DNA of 64,000 nucleotides from Firmicutes bacterium HGW-Firmicutes-9 (GTDB taxonomy: Bacteria > Bacillota > Clostridia > Christensenellales > CAG-138). The notes below the pieces were generated by a model. It did not search any database. It was not told the DNA's origin and saw only the letters and a list, made by a program, of their open reading frames with translations. Each line of letters opens with the position of its first letter. The stretch's first letter is position 1. Of this stretch, positions 53,818-62,518 are shown piece by piece. Both the position numbers and the translations under genes were made by a program. The stretch is taken from contig PGZM01000009.1 in assembly GCA_002841395.1 (NCBI GenBank), forward strand, positions 1-64,000, in the 5' to 3' direction.

Positions 53818-54747
53818 TTACATCGATTCCGGCGGCGCAGTGCGTTCTTTTTGCCGGTATTGTGTCGGGGAAAGCCCCGTGTGCTGCTTGAAGAAGAGCG
53901 AGAGCTTGTTATCCTCGAGAAAGCCCGTCTTTTCCGCGACGGCGCGAATCGGCAAGTCGGTATACTTCAGATAATACTTGATGTACGCAACCCGCGCTTC
54001 GATGAGCTTTTGTTTAAAAGAAGTACCGTAGAGCTCCCGAATCACGCGGTTGAGGCTGCTGGGGCTGATGTGCACCTGCTCGCAGAGGTCCTCGATGCGC
54101 GCCGAGCCATCCAGCGACTGACCAAAGAAGCTGTCGATGATGAGCCTGCGCGCGGAGTCGCTCTCGGCGCGGAGCATCGGCGCCGCGCTCTCCTTCGTGC
54201 CGCCATAGAGACGGGTGAGCTCCGCAAACACGCTCGAAAACAGCGCGGAGAGCAGGCCGCCAAGCACCAATAGCGCGGTGGATTCCGCCGAGCAGACCGC
54301 CTCGGTCAAAAGATCGGCTAACGCTATGATTTGCTTGCTCGCGGGGAGCTGCGCATATTGTTCACGACGCAGCCGTTCCAACGCGGCGGAGAGAGCGGGT
54401 TCGCAGCGGCCGGAGAACGCAGCCCCTTCTGGCAGGATAAAGCGGATCGAACAGCGCACTTCGGCGGAGCCGGGATTGGCGATGTGCGCATGGGTGACAA
54501 ACGGCGCGAGTAGGAAGAAGGTTTCGTCCGCATAGGCGTGCGCAACGCCCTCGATAAACTGATGCCCGCTGCCCTTGCGGCAGAGCAACAGCTCAAAGCT
54601 CGCGTGTACATGATCTTCGGAAAAGGACGGCCGCACGAGGCTGTGATCATCAAAAAAACCGCGCGCGGAGAGAAAACACTCGACGGGCAGATCGCCCGCG
54701 AACGCGCGCACGGTGAACGTTTGATCGACTGCCGTTGGATGCTCCAT
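53818..54747 (-). CDS. AraC-family transcriptional regulator
   Basis: A 309-residue regulator. The N-terminal cupin sensor has DHVHASFELLLCRKGSGHQF and FFLLAPFVTHAHI. The C-terminal AraC domain has IEDLCEQVHISPSSLNRVIR and AVAEKTGFLEDNKLSLFFKQ, ending TGLSPTQYRQK. The ATG at 54747 has AAGGAG in front; an upstream ATG at 54771 lacks support. It is transcribed divergently from the DegT/DapA operon and very likely controls it. Confidence 0.9.
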   Translation of the reverse strand: MEHPTAVDQTFTVRAFAGDLPVECFLSARGFFDDHSLVRPSFSEDHVHASFELLLCRKGSGHQFIEGVAHAYADETFFLLAPFVTHAHIANPGSAEVRCSIRFILPEGAAFSGRCEPALSAALERLRREQYAQLPASKQIIALADLLTEAVCSAESTALLVLGGLLSALFSSVFAELTRLYGGTKESAAPMLRAESDSARRLIIDSFFGQSLDGSARIEDLCEQVHISPSSLNRVIRELYGTSFKQKLIEARVAYIKYYLKYTDLPIRAVAEKTGFLEDNKLSLFFKQHTGLSPTQYRQKERTAPPESM

Positions 54748-54769
54748 ATCACAACTCCTTATCAGCATC

Positions 54770-54800
54770 ATTATAGCGCGTCATGGGCGGGAAGCGTCAA
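54770..54800 (-). promoter_or_regulatory. Possible promoter of the AraC gene
   Basis: Minus strand TTGACG (54800-54795), a long 19-bp spacer, perfect TATAAT (54775-54770). The long spacer is typical of regulated promoters. Confidence 0.5.
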
Positions 54801-54816
54801 GCCGTGCTTGGTATGA

Positions 54817-54850
54817 AAACCGCGCGAATGAAAAAAAACACGCGCGGTTT
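54817..54850. promoter_or_regulatory. Perfect 10-bp inverted repeat in the divergent AraC/DegT region
   Basis: AAACCGCGCG (54817-54826) and CGCGCGGTTT (54841-54850) flank a 14-nt A-rich centre. Without a T run outside the stem it is a poor plus-strand terminator; it may be a regulator site or leader structure. Confidence 0.6.
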
Positions 54851-54952
54851 CGGCATGGTGGAAGCAGGATCACGCAGATTATGATACAGATACATCCTGC
54901 GGAGTCATCCGTAGATTTGCTTGCAGTTTAAATAATCTGGAGGAATACAACC

Positions 54953-56191
54953 ATGTCCAACAAAGCCATTCAGGGCGATGCATCCGGCCGCGGCGCGGTC
55001 TCGGGCTATCGCGTTTCCATCCCCGCGCGTCAGCGTCCCTACACCGAAGAAGAAATCGCGGAAGTCGTCCGCGTGATGCGCGATGTGCCCGGTCAGACGC
55101 AGGGCGCAATGCAGGAGCAGTTTCAGGCGGATTTCAAAGCCTTCACGGGCGCAAACCACGCCTTTGCCGTCGGCAACGCGACGCATGCGCTGAGCCTTGC
55201 CGCGACGCTTTGTGGTGTGAAACCCGGCGATGAGGTCATCATTCCGGCGTACACGTTCTGCGCATCTGCGATTCCCTTTGGCAAAGAAGGCGCGAAGATC
55301 ATCTGGTCGGATATCGATCCCGAAACCTGGGTGGTCAGCGTCAAGGACATTGAGCGCAAGATTACGAGCAAGACCAAAGCGATCGTCTGCGTCCACCTCC
55401 TTGGCATGCCCTGCGATATGCCCGCCATTATGGAACTCGCGAAAAAGCACAACCTCAAGGTTGTCGAAGATTGCGCGCAGGCGCTGGATTCCCGCATCAA
55501 CGGTCAGCATGTCGGCACATTCGGCGACTTCGGCTGCTTTAGCTTCCATGGCGCGAAGACGATGACGACCCTTGGCGAGGGCGGCATGCTGACCGTCAAG
55601 AGCGATTCGGACGCGAAGCTCGTGCCCGGCATTCGTCACAACGGCGTCTGCGGCTTCACCTACCCGCGGGATCGCTACTGGGTGCCCGCGATGAGCAACG
55701 TAGATATGGACATCGAAGGCTTCTGGCCAAACAACTTCTGCATCGGCGAGGCGCAGTGCGCGCTCGGCAGCATGGAGCTAAAAAACCTCACGAAATTCTC
55801 GGACATCATCATCGCGCAGAACGACAAACTGCGTGATCTGCTCAAGGATGTGCCGGAGATCACGTTTAACAAGATTCCGGAAGGATACCGTCATGTCCGC
55901 CACCAGTACATCCAGCACTTTGACGGCAGAGTATTTGGCAAAGACCGCAACGATCTTCTCGATCTTTTGACCACGAAGTACGGCATCCGCAGCATCGTGC
56001 AGTATTATCCGCTCTACCGTTACCCGCTCTTCCAGAAGCTCGGTCAGGGTGATCACGATTGCCCCGTGCTCGAGAAATTCTGGGACAACAGCTTCTCGGT
56101 TCCGATGTGGTGCGGCATGGAAGACGAAGTTATCGAAACCATTGCGGATTCGATCAAGTCTGCCATCGCCGATCTGAAGGCCGCGAAATAA
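54953..56191 (+). CDS. DegT/DnrJ/EryC1/StrS family aminotransferase
   Basis: A PLP sugar aminotransferase of 412 residues. The cofactor site includes AVGNATHALSLA, VEDCAQALDSRINGQHVGT, and FSFHGAKTMTTLGEGGML, where the Lys in HGAK is the PLP lysine. Such enzymes normally aminate a keto sugar, mostly in biosynthesis. Here the operon holds an aldolase and reductases, so the direction (amination or deamination) is open. CTGGAGG ribosome site; first gene of the operon. Confidence 0.92.
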   Translation: MSNKAIQGDASGRGAVSGYRVSIPARQRPYTEEEIAEVVRVMRDVPGQTQGAMQEQFQADFKAFTGANHAFAVGNATHALSLAATLCGVKPGDEVIIPAYTFCASAIPFGKEGAKIIWSDIDPETWVVSVKDIERKITSKTKAIVCVHLLGMPCDMPAIMELAKKHNLKVVEDCAQALDSRINGQHVGTFGDFGCFSFHGAKTMTTLGEGGMLTVKSDSDAKLVPGIRHNGVCGFTYPRDRYWVPAMSNVDMDIEGFWPNNFCIGEAQCALGSMELKNLTKFSDIIIAQNDKLRDLLKDVPEITFNKIPEGYRHVRHQYIQHFDGRVFGKDRNDLLDLLTTKYGIRSIVQYYPLYRYPLFQKLGQGDHDCPVLEKFWDNSFSVPMWCGMEDEVIETIADSIKSAIADLKAAK

Positions 56192-56210
56192 GCGGACAGA
56201 GGAGAATACG

Positions 56211-57116
56211 ATGATGACACGTAAGCCGGTGACAGGCGGCGTGCTCGTGCCCGCCTGCTCGCCCTGCGATGCGCAGGATCGCTTTTTAGAGACGGCGTTT
56301 GCCGAACTGCTGGAAGCGGGCATGCGAGAGCCGCTGGACGGCGCATACATCTGCGGCGGCACGGGGGACGGCATGAAAATGCGTCTCGCGGAACGAAAAG
56401 CCGCTGCCGAAATCGGTGTCGAAATTTGTCACCGGCACGGGAAATCCGCGCTGGTGCAGGTTGGCGCGTTCACCATGCGCGACGCGCTGGAACTGGCAAA
56501 ACACGCAGCCGAGAGCGGGGCGGACGGGGTCTCTACCGTCCCGCTTCCCGGAGCCTCCCATGCGCAGCAAATGCAGTATTACCGCGCGTTGAGCGAAGCC
56601 GCGGGAATCCCCTTGATCCTGTACTACATGCCGCAGCCGGGCGTGAGTTTTTCGCTCAGCGAAGTGCTTGAAACGCTGACCGTGCCGGGCGTGACGGGGG
56701 TCAAATCCTCTACCAACGACTTTTTCTTTACACAGCAGTTGATCGCGGAGAAGCCTGATGGCATCGCTGTGTTCAGCGGCAAGGACGAGTATCTTGCGCC
56801 CGCGGTCATTCATGGCGCGGACGGCGGCATCGGCATGTGGGCGACCGTGTTCCCCAAGGCGTATGCCGGCATCTTTCGCGCGGCAAAAGCGGGGGATTAT
56901 CAACGAGCGTTTACGCTGCAGAGCACGCTCAACGCACTGTGCGTTGTGGTGATGCGGCGCGGACTGCTCCAAAGCTTTGCGTGCATCCTGCACGAGCTTG
57001 GGATGCATGACCGGGTGTTTCGCACACCCGCGCCGCAGTATGACGCGGCGTTTGCGAAAGCCTTTATGGCGGAGGCGGGCACGCTTGTCGAGCGGCTCCG
57101 CGCAGTGGAACTTTGA
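56211..57116 (+). CDS. Dihydrodipicolinate synthase/N-acetylneuraminate lyase family aldolase
   Basis: A class I pyruvate-type aldolase of 301 residues. The Schiff-base Lys is in PGVTGVKSSTNDFFF, the catalytic Tyr in IPLILYYMPQPG, and the carboxylate-binding loop reads GGTGDGMKM instead of the usual GTTGE, indicating an unusual substrate. Likely cleaves or makes a 2-keto-3-deoxy acid. GAGGAG lies 6 bases before ATG 56211 (a second ATG follows directly). It ends 68 bases before the next start, in a spacer with a remnant copy of its own 3' end. Confidence 0.9.
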   Translation: MMTRKPVTGGVLVPACSPCDAQDRFLETAFAELLEAGMREPLDGAYICGGTGDGMKMRLAERKAAAEIGVEICHRHGKSALVQVGAFTMRDALELAKHAAESGADGVSTVPLPGASHAQQMQYYRALSEAAGIPLILYYMPQPGVSFSLSEVLETLTVPGVTGVKSSTNDFFFTQQLIAEKPDGIAVFSGKDEYLAPAVIHGADGGIGMWATVFPKAYAGIFRAAKAGDYQRAFTLQSTLNALCVVVMRRGLLQSFACILHELGMHDRVFRTPAPQYDAAFAKAFMAEAGTLVERLRAVEL

Positions 57117-57117
57117 G

Positions 57118-57168
57118 GAAAATGCATTTTTGCGGAGGCGAGTACGCTCCGCGCAGTAGAATGGTAAA
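57118..57168 (+). pseudogene. Remnant duplicate of the 3' end of the aldolase gene
   Basis: Bases about 57132-57167 read in frame as AEASTLRAVEW then TAA. The upstream gene ends AEAGTLVERLRAVEL and TGA. The remnant lacks the three VER codons, and nucleotide identity is high outside that gap. It looks like a partial tandem duplication or the tail of a lost paralogue, not a gene. GCGGAG and CTCCGC inside it can also form a small hairpin. Confidence 0.7.
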
Positions 57169-57185
57169 AGAAGGGAAAACGAGTG

Positions 57186-58094
57186 ATGAACCGAATTCCA
57201 AAAACCGAAATTTCCGTGTCCTCGGTGACGCTGGGCACGATGACGTTTGGCTCGCCCGTCGCGTTTGACGACGCAGTGAAGCTCACGCAATACGCGCTCT
57301 CGCATGGCGTCAACCACATCGACACCGCGAACATGTATGAAGGCTACAATCGTGTTGCGGGCAGCGCGGGCGGCGTTGCGGAAGAGATCGTCGGCAAAGC
57401 GATTTCCGGCATGCCGCGCGGCAGCGTGATCGTCTCCACAAAGGTCGGCATGAAGGTCGGCGCAGACCCGGAGGATGAGGGCACGAGCGCAAAGGCGATT
57501 GAAAAGCAGCTGAACGCAAGCCTCAAACGCCTGAATACGGATTATATTGATCTGTATTATCTGCACCGCTTTGACGGCAGCGTTCCCGCGGAAGAGATTC
57601 TCCGCGCGCTGCAAAAAGCGGTGTTTGCGGGCAAGATTCGCTACTATGGCGTGAGCAACTATTCCGCGGAACAGCTCCGCGCGCTGCTGAATGCCGCGGA
57701 CGAGCTGCATCTGCCGCGTCCCGTGGTCTGCCAGCCGCCGTTGAGCATGCTCAAGCAGGACGCGCTGAACGAACTCATCCCGCTGTGCGCTGCAGAGGAC
57801 ATAGCGGTCATCCCGTACCAGATCTATCAGGGCGGATTGCTTACGGGCAAATATCAGCGCGGCATGGAGCCGCCGAAGGGCTCCCGTGCGGACGAAAAAC
57901 CCGCCTGGCTCGCCTCGCCGGACGACGCGCTGTATGATAAACTGGAGGCGATTGAAGCGGGTGCAAAATCGCGCGGCATCACGATGAGCGCGTATGCGCT
58001 GCGCTGGACGCTGGAGCAGCCTGCGGTCGTTTCCGCAATTGTCGGCGTTAAGAGCGAAAAACAGCTGGACGACGCAATCGCCGCCGTCCGCTGA
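57186..58094 (+). CDS. Aldo/keto reductase
   Basis: An NADPH-dependent reductase of 302 residues with the complete AKR tetrad: Asp and Tyr in NHIDTANMYEGYN, Lys in IVSTKVGMKVG and His in LYYLHRFDGSV. The cofactor-binding late part GVSNYSAEQL and AIVGVKSEKQLDD is present. ATG 57186 follows AAGGGA; the GTG three bases earlier is possible. Within this operon it may reduce an aldehyde released by the aldolase. Confidence 0.92.
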   Translation: MNRIPKTEISVSSVTLGTMTFGSPVAFDDAVKLTQYALSHGVNHIDTANMYEGYNRVAGSAGGVAEEIVGKAISGMPRGSVIVSTKVGMKVGADPEDEGTSAKAIEKQLNASLKRLNTDYIDLYYLHRFDGSVPAEEILRALQKAVFAGKIRYYGVSNYSAEQLRALLNAADELHLPRPVVCQPPLSMLKQDALNELIPLCAAEDIAVIPYQIYQGGLLTGKYQRGMEPPKGSRADEKPAWLASPDDALYDKLEAIEAGAKSRGITMSAYALRWTLEQPAVVSAIVGVKSEKQLDDAIAAVR

Positions 58095-58127
58095 TGAGCG
58101 ACTACGATACAGGTAAGGAGAATTGCC

Positions 58128-59030
58128 ATGAAAACAGCCACCTATCAGGATGCGTTGAACGGCTTTCGCGCTGTTGGCGTAGAGCCGGGGGATACCGTTT
58201 TGCTGCAGTCTGCAATGCGCCCGTTTGGCTATGTCGAAGGCGCGGGCAAGGCCATCGGCGAGGCGCTGTATGAAGCGCTGGGCAAAGAATCGGGCACGCT
58301 GGTCGCCCCGGCGTTTTGCTTCATTCATGAGGTGCAGGAGCATCCCGTGATCGATCCCGTTAACGATAAATCCGAGATGGGCGCCATCAGCGAGGCCATC
58401 CGTCACTTTCCGGGCGCGGTTCGAAGCATTGCCTATCGGCATAGTTTTTCCGCCGTCGGTAAGCACGCGAAGATGATTACGGATGTCGATCCCGCGATCT
58501 CCGCGTTTGATTTGAGAAGCGCGTTTGGCAAGATGCTCGCGCTGGATACCAAGGTGGTGCTTGCGGGCGTGACCTATGTCAACTCCACGAGCCATCATTT
58601 CGGTCAATATCTCGCGCAGGTGCCGGATCGCCACACCATTGAGCGGCAGGTGACCCTCCGCCATCCCGACGGCACGCTGGAAGAGCGCATGATGATGGAC
58701 TATCAGCCGCGGCCCACGACCTCGGGCGACTATTATGAGTATCCGTACGACTTCAACAAGCTTGGTCTCTGGCTGGAGCAAGCGGGCAAGGTCAAGGTTT
58801 CGACAATCGGCAACGCGGTCATCCGCAGCTTCCGCATGCGGGACTTGATCGATCTCGTGCTGACAAAATATCCGGTCGATCAGTGGATCTTCTTTCAGGA
58901 TGAGCAGCCTGTTGATCTTCCGTTTGGCAAGAATGCCACGCGGGACTACGTCGACGAAGCAGGCCGCGAGGACACCGCGATCTGGGCGGTGGTCGACCCG
59001 GAGGAAATCTGCGACCGCAGCAAGCTGTAA
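58128..59030 (+). CDS. AAC(3)-family N-acetyltransferase
   Basis: A 300-residue protein of the aminoglycoside 3-N-acetyltransferase (antibiotic_NAT) family. Motifs: PGDTVLLQSAMRPFGYVEG, TLVAPAFCFIHE, RHSFSAVGKHA, and VTYVNSTSHHFGQYLAQ, which match the LLGv...nTslH.aE pattern with the catalytic-region His. Length is typical. Inside a metabolic operon the likely job is acylating an amino sugar or aminocyclitol intermediate; antibiotic resistance is possible but not indicated by the context. Confidence 0.87.
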   Translation: MKTATYQDALNGFRAVGVEPGDTVLLQSAMRPFGYVEGAGKAIGEALYEALGKESGTLVAPAFCFIHEVQEHPVIDPVNDKSEMGAISEAIRHFPGAVRSIAYRHSFSAVGKHAKMITDVDPAISAFDLRSAFGKMLALDTKVVLAGVTYVNSTSHHFGQYLAQVPDRHTIERQVTLRHPDGTLEERMMMDYQPRPTTSGDYYEYPYDFNKLGLWLEQAGKVKVSTIGNAVIRSFRMRDLIDLVLTKYPVDQWIFFQDEQPVDLPFGKNATRDYVDEAGREDTAIWAVVDPEEICDRSKL

Positions 59031-59124
59031 ACATTGCCGCGGGGCAAAAATTCAGATAGAATAGTAACCCAGGCGGGGGTATTTTCTTCGCTTGGGTACT
59101 CTTATAAAGGGAGAATTTCGCAAG

Positions 59125-60081
59125 ATGAAAATAGTTGTTTTAGATGGTTTTACGTTAAACCCCGGCGATTTGAGCTGGGGCGGGCTGGAACAGCTCGGCT
59201 CCGTGACGGTTTACGACCGCACGCCGAAGGAGGAGATCGTCTCCCGCATCGGCGACGCGGATGCGATACTCACCAACAAAACCCCGATTTCAGCGGAGAC
59301 GCTGGCGGCTTGCCCGAGTGTGAAATACATTGGCGTACTCGCCACGGGTTACAATGTCGTGGACACGCAAACGGCAAAGGAGCGGGGTATTCCCGTTTGC
59401 AACATCCCCACCTACGGCACCGCGGCGGTGGGGCAGTTTGCCATCGCCATGCTGCTTGAAATCTGCCACCATGTCGCGCACCATAGCGACGCCGTGCACG
59501 CGGGCCGGTGGAGCAGCAACGTCGACTGGTGCTTCTGGGATTATCCCTTGATCGAGCTGGAAGGCAAGACCATGGGCATCATCGGATTTGGCCGCATCGG
59601 ACAGCGCACAGGCGAGATCGGAAAAGCGCTCGGCATGCGCGTGCTGGCGTTTGACGCGTATCAAAACGACGCAGGAAAGGCCATCGGCAGCTATGTCGAT
59701 CTGGACACGCTGCTGAAGGAGTCCGACGTGATCAGCCTGCATTGCCCGCTGTTTCCGGAGACGAAGGGCATCATCAACGCCGCATCCATCGCCAAGATGA
59801 AAGACGGCGTAATCCTCCTCAACAACAGCCGCGGGCCGCTCATCGTGGAGCAGGATCTGGCCGACGCGCTCAACAGCGGCAAGGTGTTCGCAGCGGGACT
59901 CGACGTGGTCAGCGAGGAACCCATCCGCGACGACAATCCGCTGCTTTCCGCAAAGAACTGTATCATCACGCCGCACATCAGCTGGGCGCCCAAAGAAAGC
60001 CGCCAGCGGTTGATGGACGCCGCAGTGCAAAACCTTGCCGCGTGGCAGAGCGGCAGCACGCAAAACGTGGTAAATCCGTGA
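59125..60081 (+). CDS. D-2-hydroxyacid dehydrogenase (glycerate dehydrogenase-like)
   Basis: An NAD-dependent dehydrogenase of 318 residues interconverting 2-keto and D-2-hydroxy acids. NAD motif GIIGFGRIGQRTGEIGK with the Asp of LAFDAYQ (NAD preference), the catalytic Arg in LNNSRGPLIVE, the Glu region SEEPI, and the His in ITPHISWAPKES. It may handle the keto acid (such as hydroxypyruvate or glycerate) released by the operon's aldolase. ATG 59125 has AAAGGGAG upstream; the stop overlaps the next start (GTGA). Confidence 0.92.
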   Translation: MKIVVLDGFTLNPGDLSWGGLEQLGSVTVYDRTPKEEIVSRIGDADAILTNKTPISAETLAACPSVKYIGVLATGYNVVDTQTAKERGIPVCNIPTYGTAAVGQFAIAMLLEICHHVAHHSDAVHAGRWSSNVDWCFWDYPLIELEGKTMGIIGFGRIGQRTGEIGKALGMRVLAFDAYQNDAGKAIGSYVDLDTLLKESDVISLHCPLFPETKGIINAASIAKMKDGVILLNNSRGPLIVEQDLADALNSGKVFAAGLDVVSEEPIRDDNPLLSAKNCIITPHISWAPKESRQRLMDAAVQNLAAWQSGSTQNVVNP

Positions 60082-61019
60082 CAGTCGCGCGCTCGATCAA
60101 ACTCAAGGGCGTGCTGTTTTCGGTGCTGTCCGCTGTAATCTTCGGCACCTCGCCGATCTTCTTCAAGACCATCGTCGCAACCGGCATCAACACCACCACA
60201 CAGGTGGTGCTGCGCTCCATCGTGACGATGGTGCTTGCGGGCATCCTTGCGCGCGTCAATCGTCAGCCGATCCTGCTCAAAGGGCGGCTGCTTGTCGACG
60301 CGCTGCTTGCGTTTGTCGCGGGGCAGGGTTTGACGGCGATTCTGCTCAACTCGTCCTACGCCTATCTGCCCGCGGGCATGTCCACCTCGCTGCACTTTGT
60401 CTATCCATCGGCTGTGATGATCGCATGCGTGGTGCTGTTTCGGGAGCGGGTCAATCTGGCGAAAGTTGCCGCGCTGCTCCTCAGCGTCGTCGCCATCGCG
60501 CTGATGACGGATCTCACCGCGAAAGGACAGCTCACAGGCGTTTTCCTCGCCGTGGGTTCGGGGTTTAGCTATGCGTTTTACATCCTCTATCTGGAACGCA
60601 CGCAGCTAAGGGATATCCCCGTTTGGACGTTTGCGTTCTGGGGTTCGCTTGGCTGCCTCGTGGCGGCGGGCGGGCTGGGACTCTCGACCAACACGCTGGA
60701 TGTATCGGGCGCGACGGTTAAGGGGCTGTTGCTGCTTGCGATCATGGTGCCGCTGCAGAGCGTACTCGCCGTGCGTTTCTTCCAACTCGGCGTGCGCTAT
60801 TCCGGTTCGACCGCGGCGTCGCTACTCAGCACCATGGAGCCCGTGACCAGCGCCATGCTCGGTATGCTGATCCTGCACGAATCCATGAGCGTCAATAAGT
60901 TCATCGGCTGCGGCGCGATTGTACTGAGTGTGATTCTCGTCGTGTTGGGCACCGGCCGCTCGGAGAAGACAGTTGATTCTGCTGTCGTAGAACCGGCGAT
61001 TGAGACAGCTGCCGAATAA
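60078..61019 (+). CDS. EamA/DMT-family transporter
   Basis: A ten-helix membrane transporter of 313 residues with the two EamA repeats (VLSAVIFGTSPIFFKTIVAT in the first; FLAVGSGFSYAFYILYLERT in the second). Start is a GTG overlapping the dehydrogenase stop; the frame is open far upstream inside that gene but has no other supported start. As last gene of the operon it probably imports the substrate or exports the product. No ribosome site is seen, so translation depends on coupling. Confidence 0.88.
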   Translation: MTVARSIKLKGVLFSVLSAVIFGTSPIFFKTIVATGINTTTQVVLRSIVTMVLAGILARVNRQPILLKGRLLVDALLAFVAGQGLTAILLNSSYAYLPAGMSTSLHFVYPSAVMIACVVLFRERVNLAKVAALLLSVVAIALMTDLTAKGQLTGVFLAVGSGFSYAFYILYLERTQLRDIPVWTFAFWGSLGCLVAAGGLGLSTNTLDVSGATVKGLLLLAIMVPLQSVLAVRFFQLGVRYSGSTAASLLSTMEPVTSAMLGMLILHESMSVNKFIGCGAIVLSVILVVLGTGRSEKTVDSAVVEPAIETAAE

Positions 61020-61075
61020 GGACAACGCATTATTTTCAGTTGCTTGGATAATCGACGTAGCAACATATTACGCAA

Positions 61076-61110
61076 AAAAACACCCGTCGATTTTTGTCGG
61101 CGGGTGCTTG
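61076..61110. terminator. Terminator between the DegT operon and the hydantoinase gene
   Basis: CACCCG...CGGGTG stem with a T-rich loop. The minus strand runs directly into seven Ts, and the plus strand into CTTGTTTA. Works best for the minus-strand gene. Confidence 0.8.
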
Positions 61111-61174
61111 TTTATCTATCTCCTTCGGGCTGAGATATTACTAAGTATATTTCGCAGTGAAAAGGGGAAACAAC

Positions 61175-62518
61175 TTACTTTCTTGCGAGATATTGCCCTT
61201 TTCCGGCTTGAATCAACGATCCGTTGTCGGCGACGATCTCGCCGCCGACAAACACTGTGCGCGCGCCACCCGCTAGCTGCATGCCCGCATAAGGGGATCG
61301 GTCGCAGGCATGCTGATGATTGTCGTGCGTCAGCGTGGTGCGCGTTTCGGGATCCCAGATGACGAGATCCGCTATCATTCCCGGTGCGATGCATCCGCGC
61401 TCCTGTATGCCGTAGATGCGTGCGGGTTCGCTGCTAAGCAGCGAGACAAATTGCTCTGGTGTGATGCGGCCTTTGCTGACGCCGTAGGTATAGAGCAGCT
61501 GCGCGCGCTGCGCAACTCCTGCGCAACCGCCGGGCACCGCGCCGATCTTCGCGCCGGATGCGAGCTTTTGCGCATGGGTGAAAGAGCAGTGGTCGGTGCC
61601 GACCGTCTGGATCGTACCGTCGGCAAGCGCCACCCAGAATGCGTCGCAGTCCGCTTGTGTACGCAGCGGCGGGCACATCACGAACGTCTCCGGCTCTGCA
61701 GACTGGTAATAGTCCTGCGTTAAAACAAGATATTGCGTGCAGGTTTCGGCATAGAATTCCTGCCCGCGCGCCCGCGCAAGATGCACCTGCTCCAGCGCAG
61801 CCGCCGTGGAAAGATGCACGAGATACACCCGCGCACCAGATTGTTCCGCGAGGCGAAGCACGCGGGCAACCGCCGCGGCTTCACTTTCCGCCGGGCGTGA
61901 CTGCGCGAAATAGGCGAGGCCGGTTTTGTTTTGCTCTTCCAGCATTTGCGTTGCGGCGCGGATCATGTCGTCATCTTCGCAATGGACGCAAACGACCGCG
62001 TTGAGCCGCGCGGCTGCCTCAAATACGCAGAGCAGTGATGCGTCGTCGAGCATCATATCGTAGGTGGTATACACCTTGAAGGACGTGATTCCGTTGGCAA
62101 TAGTGGTCTCCATCTGCTGCGCTGTGTCGTTCTCCCAGCGGGGCAGCGTCATGTGAAAGGCGTAGTTACAGCTGCTCTTTGCAGCCTTTTGTCGCCAGTT
62201 GCGATACGCGTCGTTTGTCGTTTCCGCGCCGTAAGGCTCCGCAAAATCCAGCACGGTCGTCGTGCCGCCGAGAATCGCCGCGCGTGAGCCGCTGATAAAA
62301 TCGTCCGCGGTAGAAAACGAACCGCACTCCATGTCGAAATGGGTGTGCGGATCGATGAAACCCGGGAAAATCAGACAGCTCTGCGCGTCTATCGCTGTGT
62401 GACCATGTGCGCTCAGATTCGGCGCGACGGCGGAAATGCGGTCGCCTTCCAACAGCACATCCGCGCGCTGCTGCCCGGTTGCGTTGACGACGGTGCCGCC
62501 CGAGATCAGGTATCCCAT
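61175..62518 (-). CDS. Dihydropyrimidinase/hydantoinase family amidohydrolase
   Basis: A 447-residue cyclic amidohydrolase. All metal ligands are visible: His pair in FIDPHTHFD, the carboxylated Lys in SFKVYTTYD, His in VHCEDDD, His in LVHLST and the Asp in GTDHCSFTHAQK. These enzymes open hydantoins or dihydropyrimidines. Start at 62518 overlaps the regulator gene end by 13 bases, and AAAGGCGG precedes it. Context with a PucR regulator suggests pyrimidine, purine or hydantoin use; no other pathway gene is in view. Confidence 0.9.
   Translation of the reverse strand: MGYLISGGTVVNATGQQRADVLLEGDRISAVAPNLSAHGHTAIDAQSCLIFPGFIDPHTHFDMECGSFSTADDFISGSRAAILGGTTTVLDFAEPYGAETTNDAYRNWRQKAAKSSCNYAFHMTLPRWENDTAQQMETTIANGITSFKVYTTYDMMLDDASLLCVFEAAARLNAVVCVHCEDDDMIRAATQMLEEQNKTGLAYFAQSRPAESEAAAVARVLRLAEQSGARVYLVHLSTAAALEQVHLARARGQEFYAETCTQYLVLTQDYYQSAEPETFVMCPPLRTQADCDAFWVALADGTIQTVGTDHCSFTHAQKLASGAKIGAVPGGCAGVAQRAQLLYTYGVSKGRITPEQFVSLLSSEPARIYGIQERGCIAPGMIADLVIWDPETRTTLTHDNHQHACDRSPYAGMQLAGGARTVFVGGEIVADNGSLIQAGKGQYLARK

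Noticed and set aside
56286-58781. 831-residue open frame on the minus strand
   Set aside because: It lies antisense to three clear genes (aldolase, aldo/keto reductase, acetyltransferase), shows no family motif and has an unnatural Arg/His-rich composition; long antisense frames are common in GC-rich genes.
58128-59030. Acquired antibiotic-resistance gene
   Set aside because: No mobile element, integron or composition change surrounds it, and it is in the middle of a co-oriented metabolic operon.
59742-60077. N-terminal extension of the EamA transporter
   Set aside because: The frame is open inside the dehydrogenase gene but its translation is low-complexity Arg/Gln/Gly-rich; the GTG overlapping the stop fits better.
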